From NCBI GenBank assembly GCA_034769895.1, contig CM068372.1, forward strand, positions 372,329,258 through 372,393,257: a stretch of DNA of 64,000 bases. Direction: 5' to 3'. Positions 55,610 to 64,000 of this stretch are shown here, piece after piece. Position numbers and translations under genes: made by a program. The stretch comes from Magicicada septendecula. Lineage: Eukaryota > Arthropoda > Insecta > Hemiptera > Cicadidae. Numbering within the stretch: the stretch's first letter is position 1; each line of letters opens with the position of its first letter. A model generated the notes under the pieces. It saw only the letters and a program-made list of their open reading frames with translations, ran no database searches and was not told the origin of the DNA.

Positions 55610-55784
55610 ATAGGTGTTATTTTCCCACAAGTTAGAAATATTTTAAATCTATTTCTTACAAGTGGCTGATTGTGTGTGATCATCTGGTGAGTAATGTGGT
55701 TACTGTTGAAAAGGCTTCTGTGCTATCATAGCTATACATGTTTTACATACTTGTGAGATATAATCTTATTTCATTATTTTTCAG
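55610..55784 (+). other. Intron 3' end
   Basis: AT-rich, ends in a T-rich tract and TTTTTCAG, the acceptor of the exon at 55785. Nothing else seen. Confidence 0.6.
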
Positions 55785-55978
55785 ATTGGTGTTCGAAAGT
55801 TTCCTGCGCATAGATATGTGTTAGCATTGAGCAGTGAAGACTTAGCTTCAATGAAAACGGATATTTTGGGCGATGCTGTTGATTTGCCAAATGTAGATGC
55901 TAATATTTTTCAACAGATATTGCTATTTGCATACACAGGTGACTGCGATCTGTTACACCCAGGCCCATGCACCATACA
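55785..55978 (+). CDS. IBTK: IBTK-like protein, exon with BTB domain core
   Basis: A 194 bp exon between CAG at 55782-55784 and the donor GTAAGT at 55979; it begins in phase 0 and ends with two bases of a codon. The peptide IGVRKFPAHRYVLALSSED is the strand-helix start of a BTB fold, where Phe-Pro-Ala-His-(K/R) is the hallmark. LPNVDANIFQQILLFAYTGDCDLL matches the F-x3-L-x-F-x-Y-T-x-x-C-D pattern of the IBTK first BTB domain. The long acidic loop found in vertebrate IBTK between these two parts is short here. The domain should mediate dimer formation and CUL3 contact. Joined to 52713-52835 the frame is continuous. Confidence 0.85.
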
Positions 55979-57399
55979 GTAAGTTGACAAAAATTTCTTT
56001 GCCTACTAACTTACCAACACAGTTTCGTAACTGAATGTAAAATTATTTGTACTTGTAATAATTTATAAGTGAGGTATAATAAATTGCATCATATTTTAAT
56101 TGTAGGCTGATTTAAATTTGTGCTATTAGTGGTTAACTTTTTTTGCAATAACATCGCGCTGTAATTTTGTATTAAGAGAATACGTTCTGAGTGAATTGCC
56201 AAAATTGTGCTAAATACAAGATTTGTACTGTGCCATATTTTTTTAATGCAAAATTTGACTGTAGCAGAAGTGTAAGATAATATAGATAACGTTCTACTAG
56301 ACATTGTAAGTGTTGTAAAGTGGTATTGTGAATTTTTGTGAAATATAACTGAGTCAAAAATAAAAAGAACAGGAAACCAGTAGGCCATTTTTGATTCATA
56401 ATAACCTCATTCCTAAAATTAGAAAAAACCATCCACATCAGCATTTGATAATAAAGATATTTCATAAATGCTACAATTCATGAAACTGACAGAGAAGTAA
56501 AATTAAAATTTATAAAAAAAAAATGTATGCAAGTTTTCTGTCATTGAGATGTAATGTCTTTGCTCTAAGACTAGTACTTTACCCCACATCACTGCTCAAC
56601 ACCTCAGTTTTCAGAGGGATGTTTTGTTGCTTTGAGCATATAGTAGACTTGTGCAGACATGTGCGTAGTGTTTTTCGTGTATTTCTCCACTTGAAAATAA
56701 TTTGGTAGGATTTTTATGTACTTTTGTGAAAAAGATTATCATAAATCAAATGAGCCAACTGCTGCTTTCTGTCTCGTTAACATCAGTGTGCTTTGTCAAT
56801 ACATAATGAGGATAAACAGGATACTCGTATTGTATGTGTGAACATTTGCCAGACAGTCATCTAATGTGTTCATTTATCATATTAACGTTTATTTTCACTG
56901 TACAATGTGTTTGTAGTGTGGAAAGTTTTAAAATCGCATATCAACGAGTCTTATTATCGTTTCATCACCTAACTGAACTTTCACATATACTCTGATCATA
57001 ACTGTTAATATATAGCATTGTTGGGATTCATACCCATTGAAAATTTCCATTGTTTGAGTTGCATAACAATCCATATAATTATAAATAATTAAAATACTAT
57101 AATTATGATATTACAGTATCATACGTGTTGTCAAATTGTAATTCTTGAATTTCTTGTACACTGTATAAAAGTTAATATGTATAAAAAATGTTTGAAGTAT
57201 TCTGATAAGTATTTATGTTATATATATAATATTTATTGTGTATGTTAATTGTACTTATTGTTGTAATATGAAAAAGGATAATAATATAATCTTTACTATA
57301 TTATTTAATTTTTACTATATTAGTTATGCAGTGTTTTAATACCTTATAATTATTTTTGTTTTTGTATTGGCCATTTGAGGACTACATGCCAATTTCAAT
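55979..57399 (+). other. Intron sequence upstream of the PLE
   Basis: 1.4 kb of AT-rich sequence starting with the GTAAGT donor. No repeat from elsewhere in the window, no supported ORF. Confidence 0.6.
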
Positions 57400-57410
57400 T
57401 CCTTGTTCTT
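57400..57410 (+). repeat. Target-site duplication, left copy (PLE)
   Basis: TCCTTGTTCTT, identical to 62537-62547. It directly borders the element end at 57411. Confidence 0.8.
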
Positions 57411-57473
57411 AATATCACTATAATATTGACGACTCGGAACACTAAGTTTTTTATAAGTAAAAACGTAAAGTTT

Positions 57474-57525
57474 TACCTTACAGCCTAAACCGGCTTTCAC
57501 CTATAGAAGGCTTCATCAGAGGCTG
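57474..57525 (-). ncRNA. Hammerhead-like motif at the 3' end of PLE copy A
   Basis: On the minus strand: CCT, CTGATGA, a stem II-like arm (AGCC with GGT), GAAA, a clear hairpin AGCC-GGTTTA-GGCT, then GTAAGG, where AGG can pair back with CCT as stem I. Hammerheads are known in the terminal repeats of PLEs. An extra G before the expected cleavage triplet and a bulge in stem II are not canonical. CTGATGA overlaps the ORF stop codon (TGA at 57516-57518). Confidence 0.45.
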
Positions 57526-59978
57526 TTGTTAGTAACGCTGTTCATCTTGTTGTTGGCGACGAGATAGTGTTTCGAAAGATCGAAGCTGTGTGTGTGTGGT
57601 GAGATGTGTTCGAATAATGCGTGCGACTTGAATTGTGTCTGTTCGTTTAGGATGTCGTTTTTATTTGTTTTTGTGTGTTTGTATATTTCTAATTGTTCTA
57701 GCGTGTCTAGTTTTCTGCCTTTTGTGTGTACGTGTAGTATGTTCATGTTATTGTCGATGTTTTTATATGTGTGGTTTGCTTCAATGAGGTGGTTTGCGAA
57801 GGTAGATTCTGTAGTGGTGTGGAGTGCTTTTGTGTGTTCAATGTATCTCTGTTTGAAGCTACGACCTGTCTGGCCTATGTAGAATTTATTGCAATTTGAA
57901 CAATTTAGTTTATATACACCGGGTAGATCGAATTTGTTTTGTGCTTTGGGCATGCGTTTTGATAGTGTGTGTTCTGTTTTGTTAGTAGTTTTGTAAGCGA
58001 TTCTGTATCCTGCTTTTTTGAATTTATGGGCAATTTTTTCTGTTTGTTTGTTGATGTATGTTAGTGTTATGAATTTGTTGTTTTCTGTCTTTGTCTGTTG
58101 TTTATTTTGTGTTTTGTGTAGGAGTTTACTGACTATTGTTCTGTCATAACCGTTAGATTCTGCTAGATATTTTATCATGTTTAGTTCGTCTTTGTAGTCT
58201 ATTTCATCTAAGGGGATGTTGTTAAGTCTATGCATCATGGTTCTAAAAGCAGCTAGTTTGTGTTGTATTGGGTGATTGGAGGTGTTGTGTATTAGTGTGT
58301 CAGTTGTAGTTGGTTTTCTGTATATACTGAATTTGTGCCTGTGTTCTAGTTTTGTGATGGAGAGGTCTAAGAAGTTTATGGTATTGTTGTGTTCATATTC
58401 GGCAGTGAAGGTTATGTTTTTATGTATTTTGTTTATGTGCGTTAGTAACTGTTCACATTGTCTTTTGTTTCCCCTGTATAGTATTAGAATGTCATCAACG
58501 TATCTGTGCCAATATAGTATTTTATGTGAGTGTCTGTCATTGTTTGTGAGTATTTTTGTTTTTTCTAAATGTTGGAGGAAGACTTCTGCTAGAATGCTGG
58601 ATATGGGGGAGCCCATGGGTAGGCCATCGTTCTGTGTGTAGTATTTATTGTTATAAGTAAAGTAGTTTTGTTTTGTGATAATGTTCAGAGTTTCTGTTAT
58701 TTCATTGATAAGTTCGTTTGGTGTGTTGTTCTGTTTGAGTTTGTTTTGTAGGATGGTGATTGTTTCAGAGATGGGGATGTTTGTGTACAGGTTTTTAATG
58801 TCAAAGGAGGCTAACGTGGCGTTATGGGGGATGTGTATGTCTTTTATTTTTGTTACTAGGTCAGTGTTGTTTTTTACTGCAATGTTGTTGTCTATTAGTG
58901 TGTGTTGTCTAATAATTTTGTCTAGATATTTTGCCAGTTTGTGTGCAGGGGCATTACGGTAGTTGATAATGGGGCGGATCGGAATGTCTTCTTTATGGAT
59001 TTTGGGAAGTGCTTGGAGTGTAGGTGCTGATGGTCGGATTTGTTTCATGTAGGGCTTTTGTTTATGTGTCATAATGTGTTTGGCTTTGTTGACTATTTGT
59101 TTTACTGAGTTTTGGTATCTGTCGGTGGGGTCGTGTTTTAGTTCTGTGATGTTGTTCTGTTCTATGAAGTCTTGTACTTTTTTGTGTAGGTTGTCTGTGG
59201 GGATAATTACAGTCGTGTTGTCTTTGTCAGCTTTTACAAATGTGATGTTGTGTTTGTGTGCCTTTTCCCTCAGTTTGATGGCTGTGTGTATTTCTGAGTT
59301 GTGGTTGTTGTTGTCTGGTGTCTTATGTACTCCTATTGTGTTGTTTATATTATGTCTTAATGTGTCTTGATGTTCTAGTGCTGTGTTTTGTATATTTGTT
59401 TCTGTGTCAATTATGAGCTTTGTTAGTGTTTGGTTGTTATGTTTGTAATGTATGTTATGTTTTAGGCCTTTATCAAGGAGTGTTTGTTCGTTTTTTGTGA
59501 GTGTGACGTTCGTGAGGTTTACTGTACGTGGGTAGAATTTGTGCGAGGGAATTATATCTGTTTTGATTGGTGTCAGGTTTTTTATTTTTCTGTCGTGTTT
59601 TGTCTGTATGTTATGTATTTGTTTTTTTGTCCATTCATTTGTGTGATGTATTAGTTCAGTCATGTAATTGTGTCCGTATGTGTTGGCGATATGTAGGTGT
59701 AGTGTTAGTGCTTTGCGATTAAAGGCGTCTTTTTTCTTATATAGTTGTTTAATTGATTCTTTTATGTATGTTCTTTGTGCGATGTTTTGTGTTATTCGGG
59801 CGGCCTGGTTGTTATGTTTAATTTTGATTTGGGCATATTTAGGTGTTAGTGAATTGTTTATGCATGTTTTGTTGAAATTTATGTGAGCTACAATCTTTCT
59901 AACCTTCAAAGTTGTGAACTTGTACGCTTGGACGTTGGCTCGTCTTGCTGAGTTAAATTCTTGGATTTCGTTGTCCAT
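57516..59978 (-). CDS. Penelope-like polyprotein: reverse transcriptase plus GIY-YIG endonuclease, 820 aa
   Basis: Complete ORF, ATG at 59976-59978, about 20 bases inside the copy boundary. The N-terminal 300 residues are basic, Asn/His/Lys-rich. RT motifs follow: LPKIHK (about 324-329), FDIKNLYTNIP (392-402), GLPMGSPIS (452-460), the catalytic YVDD (493-496), and NFLDLSI (535-541). The C-terminal GIY-YIG nuclease has GVYKLNCSNC at 687-696 and YIGQTGRSFKQR at 700-711, with the C-x2-C pair between the GVY and YIG boxes that marks PLE endonucleases. RT and nuclease together carry out target-primed copying into the genome. Length is usual for the family, and no stop or frameshift is seen, so it could be active or very recent. 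Copy B differs by few residues. Confidence 0.9.
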   Translation of the reverse strand: MDNEIQEFNSARRANVQAYKFTTLKVRKIVAHINFNKTCINNSLTPKYAQIKIKHNNQAARITQNIAQRTYIKESIKQLYKKKDAFNRKALTLHLHIANTYGHNYMTELIHHTNEWTKKQIHNIQTKHDRKIKNLTPIKTDIIPSHKFYPRTVNLTNVTLTKNEQTLLDKGLKHNIHYKHNNQTLTKLIIDTETNIQNTALEHQDTLRHNINNTIGVHKTPDNNNHNSEIHTAIKLREKAHKHNITFVKADKDNTTVIIPTDNLHKKVQDFIEQNNITELKHDPTDRYQNSVKQIVNKAKHIMTHKQKPYMKQIRPSAPTLQALPKIHKEDIPIRPIINYRNAPAHKLAKYLDKIIRQHTLIDNNIAVKNNTDLVTKIKDIHIPHNATLASFDIKNLYTNIPISETITILQNKLKQNNTPNELINEITETLNIITKQNYFTYNNKYYTQNDGLPMGSPISSILAEVFLQHLEKTKILTNNDRHSHKILYWHRYVDDILILYRGNKRQCEQLLTHINKIHKNITFTAEYEHNNTINFLDLSITKLEHRHKFSIYRKPTTTDTLIHNTSNHPIQHKLAAFRTMMHRLNNIPLDEIDYKDELNMIKYLAESNGYDRTIVSKLLHKTQNKQQTKTENNKFITLTYINKQTEKIAHKFKKAGYRIAYKTTNKTEHTLSKRMPKAQNKFDLPGVYKLNCSNCNKFYIGQTGRSFKQRYIEHTKALHTTTESTFANHLIEANHTYKNIDNNMNILHVHTKGRKLDTLEQLEIYKHTKTNKNDILNEQTQFKSHALFEHISPHTHSFDLSKHYLVANNKMNSVTNNSL

Positions 59979-59999
59979 GACGTGTCCGTTACTTAACTA

Positions 60000-62009
60000 A
60001 ATATCACTATAATATTGACGACTCGGAACACTAAGTTTTTTATAAGTAAAAACGTAAAGTTTTACCTTACAGCCTAAACCGGCTTTCACCTATAGAAGGC
60101 TTCATCAGAGGCTGTCGTTAGTAGCGCTGTTCATCTTGTTGTTGGCGACGAGATAGTGTTTCGAAAGATCGAAGCTGTGTGTGTGTGTGGTGAGATGTGT
60201 TCGAATAATGCGTGCGACTTGAATTGTGTCTGTTCGTTTAGGATGTCGTTTTTATTTGTTTTTGTGTGTTTGTATATTTCTAATTGTTCTAGAGTGTCTA
60301 GTTTTCGGCCTTTTGTGTGTACGTGTAGTATGTTCATGTTATTGTCGATGTTTTTATATGTGTGGTTTGCTTCAATGAGGTGGTTTGCGAAGGTAGATTC
60401 TGTAGTGGTGTGGAGTGCTTTTGTGTGTTCAATGTATCTCTGTTTGAAGCTACGTCCTGTCTGGCCTATGTAGAATTTATCGCAATTTGAACAATTTAGT
60501 TTATATACACCGGGTAGATCGAATTTGTTTTGTGCTTTGGGCATGCGTTTTGATAGTGTGTGTTCTGTTTTGTTAGTAGTTTTGTAAGCGATTCTGTATC
60601 CTGCTTTTTTGAATTTGTGGGCAATTTTTTCTGTTTGTTTGTTGATGTATGTTAGTGTTATGAATTTGTTGTTTTCTGTCTTTGTCTGTTGTTTGTTTTG
60701 TGTTTTGTGTAGGAGTTTACTGACTATTGTTCTGTCATAACCGTTAGATTCTGCTAGATATTTTATCGTGTTTAGTTCGTCTTTGTAGTCTGTTTCATCT
60801 AAGGGGATGTTGTTAAGTATCATGGTTCTAAAAGCAGCTAGTTTGTGTTGTATTGGGTGATTGGAGGTGTTGTGTATTAGTGTGTCAGTTGTAGTTGGTT
60901 TTCTGTATATACTGAATTTGTGCCTGTGTTCTAGTTTTGTGATGGAGAGGTCTAAGAAGTTTATGGTATTATTGTGTTCATATTCGGCAGTGAAGGTTAT
61001 GTTTTTATGTATTTTGTTTACGTGCGTTAGTAACTGTTCACATTGTCTTTTGTTTCCCCTGTATAGTATTAGAATGTCATCAACGTATCTGTGCCAATAT
61101 AGTATTTTATGTGAGTGTTTGTCATTGTTTGTGAGTATTTTTGTTTTTTCTAAGTGTTGGAGGAAGACTTCTGCTAGAATGCTGGATATGGGAGAGCCCA
61201 TGGGTAGGCCATCGTTCTGTGTGTAGTATTTATTGTTATAAGTAAAGTAGTTTTGTTTTGTGATAATGTTCAGAGTTTCTGTTATTTCATTGATAAGTTC
61301 GTTTGGTGTGTTGTTCTGTTTGAGTTTGTTTTGTAGGATGGTGATTGTTTCAGAGATGGGGATGTTTGTGTACAGGTTTTTAATGTCAAAGGAGGCTAAC
61401 GTGGCGTTATGGGGGATGTGTATGTCTTTTATTTTTGTTACTAGGTCAGTGTTGTTTTTTACTGCAATGTTGTTGTCTATTTGTGTGTGTTGTCTAATAA
61501 TTTTGTCTAGATATTTTGCCAGTTTGTGTGCAGGGGCATTACGGTAGTTGATAATGGGGCGGATCGGAATGTCTTCTTTATGGATTTTGGGAAGCGCTTG
61601 GAGTGTAGGTGCTGATGGTCGGATTTGTTTCATGTAGGGCTTTTGTTTATGTGTCATAATGTGTTTGGCTTTGTTGACTATTTGTTTTACTGAGTTTTGG
61701 TATCTGTCGGTGGGGTCGTGTTTTAGTTCTGTGATGTTGTTCTGTTCTATGAAGTCTTGTACTTTTTTGTGTAGGTTGTCTGTGGGGATAATTACAGTCA
61801 TGTTGCCTTTGTCAGCTTTTACAAATGTGATGTTGTGTTTGTGTGCCTTTTCCCTCAGTTTGATGGCTGTGTGTATTTCTGAGTTGTGGTTGTTGTTGTC
61901 TGGTGTCTTATGTACTCCTATTGTGTTGTTTATATTATGTCTTAATGTGTCTTGATGTTCTAGTGCTGTGTTTTGTATATTTGTTTCTGTGTCAATTATG
62001 AGCTTTGTA
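60000..62009 (-). mobile_element. PLE copy B, 5'-truncated
   Basis: Tandem partner of copy A. The match to copy A stops after GAGCTTTGT at about 62009, which removes the first 180 or so codons. Beyond that point the sequence turns into an inverted piece of the same element. Confidence 0.85.
60063..60114 (-). ncRNA. Hammerhead-like motif at the 3' end of PLE copy B
   Basis: Same motif as at 57474-57525 with no change in the conserved core. Because copies A and B are in tandem, it separates the two units. Confidence 0.45.
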
Positions 62010-62134
62010 AGTGCAATAAATTCTACATAGGCCAGACAGGACGTAGCTTCAAACAGAGATACATTGAACACACAAAAGCACTCCACACCACTACAGAATC
62101 TACCTTCGCAGACCACCTCATTGAAGCAAACCAC
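60131..62134 (-). pseudogene. PLE reverse transcriptase/GIY-YIG ORF of copy B, truncated and chimeric
   Basis: The open frame covers 667 codons. The first 41 or so read antisense through the inverted fragment and are not native. From Leu-Thr-Lys-Leu onward it matches residue 185 onward of the copy A protein. All RT boxes (YVDD included) and the GIY-YIG domain with its C-x2-C are kept. Changes: Asp to Gly and Thr to Met in the VKADKGNMT stretch, a 9 bp deletion near 60817 that removes three residues, and an extra TG in a TGTGTG run near 60180 that shifts the last residues. Without its N-terminal part it is unlikely to work. Confidence 0.8.
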
Positions 62135-62389
62135 ACATATAAAAACATCGACAATAACATGAACATACTATACGTACACACAAAAGGCCGAAAACTAGAC
62201 GCTCTAGAACAATTAGAAATATACAAACACACAAAAACAAATAAAAACGACATCCTAAACGAACAGACACAATTCAGATCGCACGCATTATTCGAACACA
62301 TCTCACCACACACACACAGCTTCGATCTTTCGAAACACTATCTCGTCGCCAACAACAAGATGAACAGCGCTACTAACGACAGCCTCTGA
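62013..62389 (+). pseudogene. GIY-YIG endonuclease fragment in the inverted PLE piece
   Basis: Encodes NKFYIGQTGRSFKQR and the rest of the nuclease to the normal C-terminus and stop. The GVY box, the C-x2-C pair and the whole RT are missing. The final residues read in the same frame as copy A, not the shifted frame of copy B. Confidence 0.75.
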
Positions 62390-62430
62390 TGAAGCCTCCT
62401 ATAGGTGAAAGCCGGTTTAGGCTGTAAGGT
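62381..62430 (+). ncRNA. Hammerhead-like motif in the inverted PLE fragment
   Basis: Third copy of the CTGATGA ... GAAAGCC ... GGCTGTAAGG motif, one base changed in the stem II loop (CCTCCT instead of CCTTCT). Confidence 0.45.
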
Positions 62431-62536
62431 AAAACTTTACGTTTTTACTTATAAAAAACTTAGTGTTCTGAGTCGTCAATATTATAGTGATATTTAGTTA
62501 AGTAACGGACACGTCATGGACAACGAAATCCAAGAA

Positions 62537-62547
62537 TCCTTGTTCTT
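62537..62547 (+). repeat. Target-site duplication, right copy (PLE)
   Basis: TCCTTGTTCTT, identical to 57400-57410, directly after the last PLE base. Confidence 0.8.
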
Positions 62548-62714
62548 TTCTTTTTCTCCAATATTCGTCTTTTCACTATGTCTCTTCTTCCTGTCTTCAG
62601 TCCACTTTTAACTTGTGCTTTTCTCTCTCCTACTCTGAGCTCCTTCCATTTTTAACTTTTTTGCCCAAAATACTTCTCCTTATAAGTAAATTTATTGTGT
62701 TTGATTATTTTCAG
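62548..62714 (+). other. Pyrimidine-rich intron end
   Basis: Strongly T/C-rich, ending TTATTTTCAG at 62714. The PLE entered only about 170 bp upstream of the acceptor and left the tract intact. Confidence 0.6.
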
Positions 62715-62804
62715 TGTAGAGCAAGGAGATGTTATCAAGGCAGCTATAGAACTCTGCAAAAAGTTTTTAGTAACCGATCTCTTGAAACGCCTACAAGCAC
62801 TCAG
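62715..62804 (+). CDS. IBTK: IBTK-like protein, exon closing the first BTB domain
   Basis: A 90 bp exon between CAG at 62712-62714 and GT at 62805. With the two bases carried from 55978, the frame reads HVEQGDVIKAAIELCKKFLVTDLLKRLQAL. This is the pair of helices that ends a BTB domain (x-L-L-x-x-A-x-K-F-x-x-x-x-L-x-x-R-L), in the order expected for IBTK. It ends with two bases of a codon, so another exon must follow outside the window. The three exons joined give 135 codons plus two bases, with no stop. Confidence 0.8.
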
Positions 62805-62977
62805 GTTTGTATATGTAATTCGTTAACCTGTTTTGTGTATATTTTGACTTCTGTATATCCCTATTTTGCACAGTTAAGTCAGCATTTATTTACATGCATT
62901 GCATGTCCATTAGACGATCTTAAACTGTATATATTATAACATCGCCAAATTCAGGTCATATTTGATATCTATAAGTA
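62805..62977 (+). other. Intron start after the third visible exon
   Basis: Donor GTTTGT, then AT-rich sequence. Nothing else seen. Confidence 0.55.
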
Positions 62978-64000
62978 TGTAAGAAATGCTAAAAAATATT
63001 ATATTTTGATAAATAAATATTGAAGAAAAAATATATAATATAATTAAGAAAGAAGAAGGAAGAATTTTAAACCAAAAGTAATTATTAAAAGAATAGACTA
63101 GACTGACAAACAAATGACTTTAACCCAACCCCAGAGATTGGCCAGATAAAAAACCAAAATAAAATGAAACAAAATGGAAAGGAAGGAGAAGAAAGATGAA
63201 AATAAAAATGGAACAAACCAAATATAAAGGAAATAAAGTGAAACCAGATGATAAAACACAGACAAATAATATAGAATAGGGAAGGGAGAAATGATACACT
63301 CAAATATCATAAAGGAAACGAAACCAGTAAATAACCTATGTAAAAAAATAAGTATTAGTATTCACTAAGTGACTAATGTAATTAATAATTGATAAAACCC
63401 GATAAATAAAAGTACACTAACCCAAGAATTAGAAGTATATGTAAGTAAGAACTCTAGAAAGACATGAACTTATTAAGTATAAATAATATTTGTAAAGAAA
63501 GAGAGAGATAGTGAGATAGTGAGAAAATAAAAAATAACTAAGTGACAAAGAAAAAGTAATGATAGGGATTACCCACTAATGAATACTTAAAATAAAAAGT
63601 TTAAGAAGTGCCAAAAGTGAAGTCCCCAAAATAATGAGTAAATCAGTGATAAACACTAGATAGTTTAAAAGTGAAGGTTATGAATAAATAAGAATATTGT
63701 AAATGATAGTATTATGAAAAATAGTGATAGATAAGAAAACACTTAGTAAATCAGTGATAAACACTAAACGATTTAATGGTGAACATATAAGAATTGTATT
63801 GATAATAGTAATTAAAAATAGTATTTAGATTAGATATAAATGAAGGATACGATGTTATTCAGGGGAGAAAGCCCATGTAAGGTAAACAGTTAGTGTTACC
63901 ATGGATTGGAGGGAGAGATTATTAAAGAAATAAGAAATTAAAAACGTAATCAATAAACACCCCATGTTATAAGGGATAATCGATTAAGTAAGTTTAAAAG
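62978..64000 (+). repeat. Element D: diverged LTR of the element A family, plus strand (partial)
   Basis: Likely LTR start TGTAAGAAATGC at 62978. Shared blocks with the element A LTR (read in sense) occur in the same order: GGGATTACCCA near 63567, AGTAATTAAAAATAGTATTT near 63810, GGGAGAAAGCCCA near 63866, and AACACCCCATGTT near 63957. Element A has those last blocks about 900 to 1000 bp into its LTR, which fits the start at 62978. It is much more diverged than the A copies are from each other. A 21 bp stretch around GTAAATCAGTGATAAACACTA occurs twice (about 63639 and 63736). The rest lies beyond the window. Confidence 0.65.

Larger units (their letters stand above)
57411..62536 (-). mobile_element. 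Composite Penelope-like element (PLE)
   Basis: Three parts lie in the intron between 55978 and 62715: copy A on the minus strand (57411-59999, 2589 bp), copy B on the minus strand and 5'-truncated (60000-62009), and an inverted fragment on the plus strand (about 62013-62536). Copies A and B are head to tail, with the same end sequence AATATCACTATAATATTG at 57411 and 60000. A single 11 bp TSD surrounds everything, so the composite probably inserted as one event. Tandem copies and an inverted partial copy at the 5' end are typical of Penelope elements. Confidence 0.85.
62013..62536 (+). mobile_element. Inverted PLE end fragment
   Basis: Plus-strand piece that corresponds to the 3' end of the element (from the GIY-YIG region through the hammerhead-like motif and terminal sequence). 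It continues across the tandem junction into the first bases of the next unit, including its ATG and seven codons (about 62516-62536). This shows the source was itself a tandem molecule. It forms the 5' end of the composite. Confidence 0.8.

Noticed and set aside
57592-59886. Cys/Phe/Val-rich plus-strand ORFs opposite the PLE protein
   Set aside because: Antisense shadows of the RT/GIY-YIG ORF.

Overview
This is eukaryotic, AT-rich, repeat-dominated DNA, most likely from an invertebrate animal with large introns (an arthropod is my best guess). I see no bacterial-style gene organisation. The only host gene I can support is on the + strand: three exons (52713-52835, 55785-55978, 62715-62804) that join in one continuous frame with GT/AG splice sites. 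They encode the first BTB/POZ domain of a protein resembling IBTK (inhibitor of Bruton tyrosine kinase). Everything else appears to be intron or flank filled with mobile and satellite DNA.

Layout. (1) 1-15650: a head-to-tail array, on the - strand, of a non-autonomous LTR retrotransposon ('element A'). It has 2.74-2.76 kb LTRs and a 3.35 kb internal region carrying a PBS, one gag-like coiled-coil ORF and a PPT, but no pol. The array reads LTR-internal-LTR-internal-LTR and runs off the left edge. (2) 15651-22661: a related + strand element ('B'). Its 5' LTR was interrupted by the element-A array, its gag-like ORF is broken, and its internal region holds a 2.1 kb terminal-inverted-repeat (TIR) DNA transposon. 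That transposon carries a decayed two-exon THAP-domain transposase start, like the P superfamily. (3) 22670-51882: a 29 kb tandem array of 17 monomers in three main length classes (1351, 1834/1838 and about 1600-1700 bp) with higher-order organisation. Each monomer holds a hammerhead-ribozyme-like core, a (TG)n microsatellite, 2-5 subrepeats of about 158 bp and a palindromic junction. (4) 52713-62804: the IBTK-like exons. One intron holds the 3' part of a third related LTR element ('C'). The next holds a composite Penelope-like element (PLE), which has one intact RT plus GIY-YIG ORF, a second tandem copy and an inverted end fragment, all bounded by an 11 bp target-site duplication (TSD). (5) About 62978-64000: part of a diverged LTR of the element-A family on the + strand, cut by the window edge.

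How the parts relate. Elements A, B, C and D look like one group of gag-only, pol-less LTR elements. They share LTRs starting TGTAA, and A, B and C have a stem-loop next to the PPT. They would need pol supplied in trans. The PLE is the only element here with a complete-looking replication protein. Both the PLE and the satellite carry hammerhead-like cores, so a link between PLE-type RNA processing and satellite spread is possible but unproven. No database search was run; family names rest on visible motifs and remembered family features.
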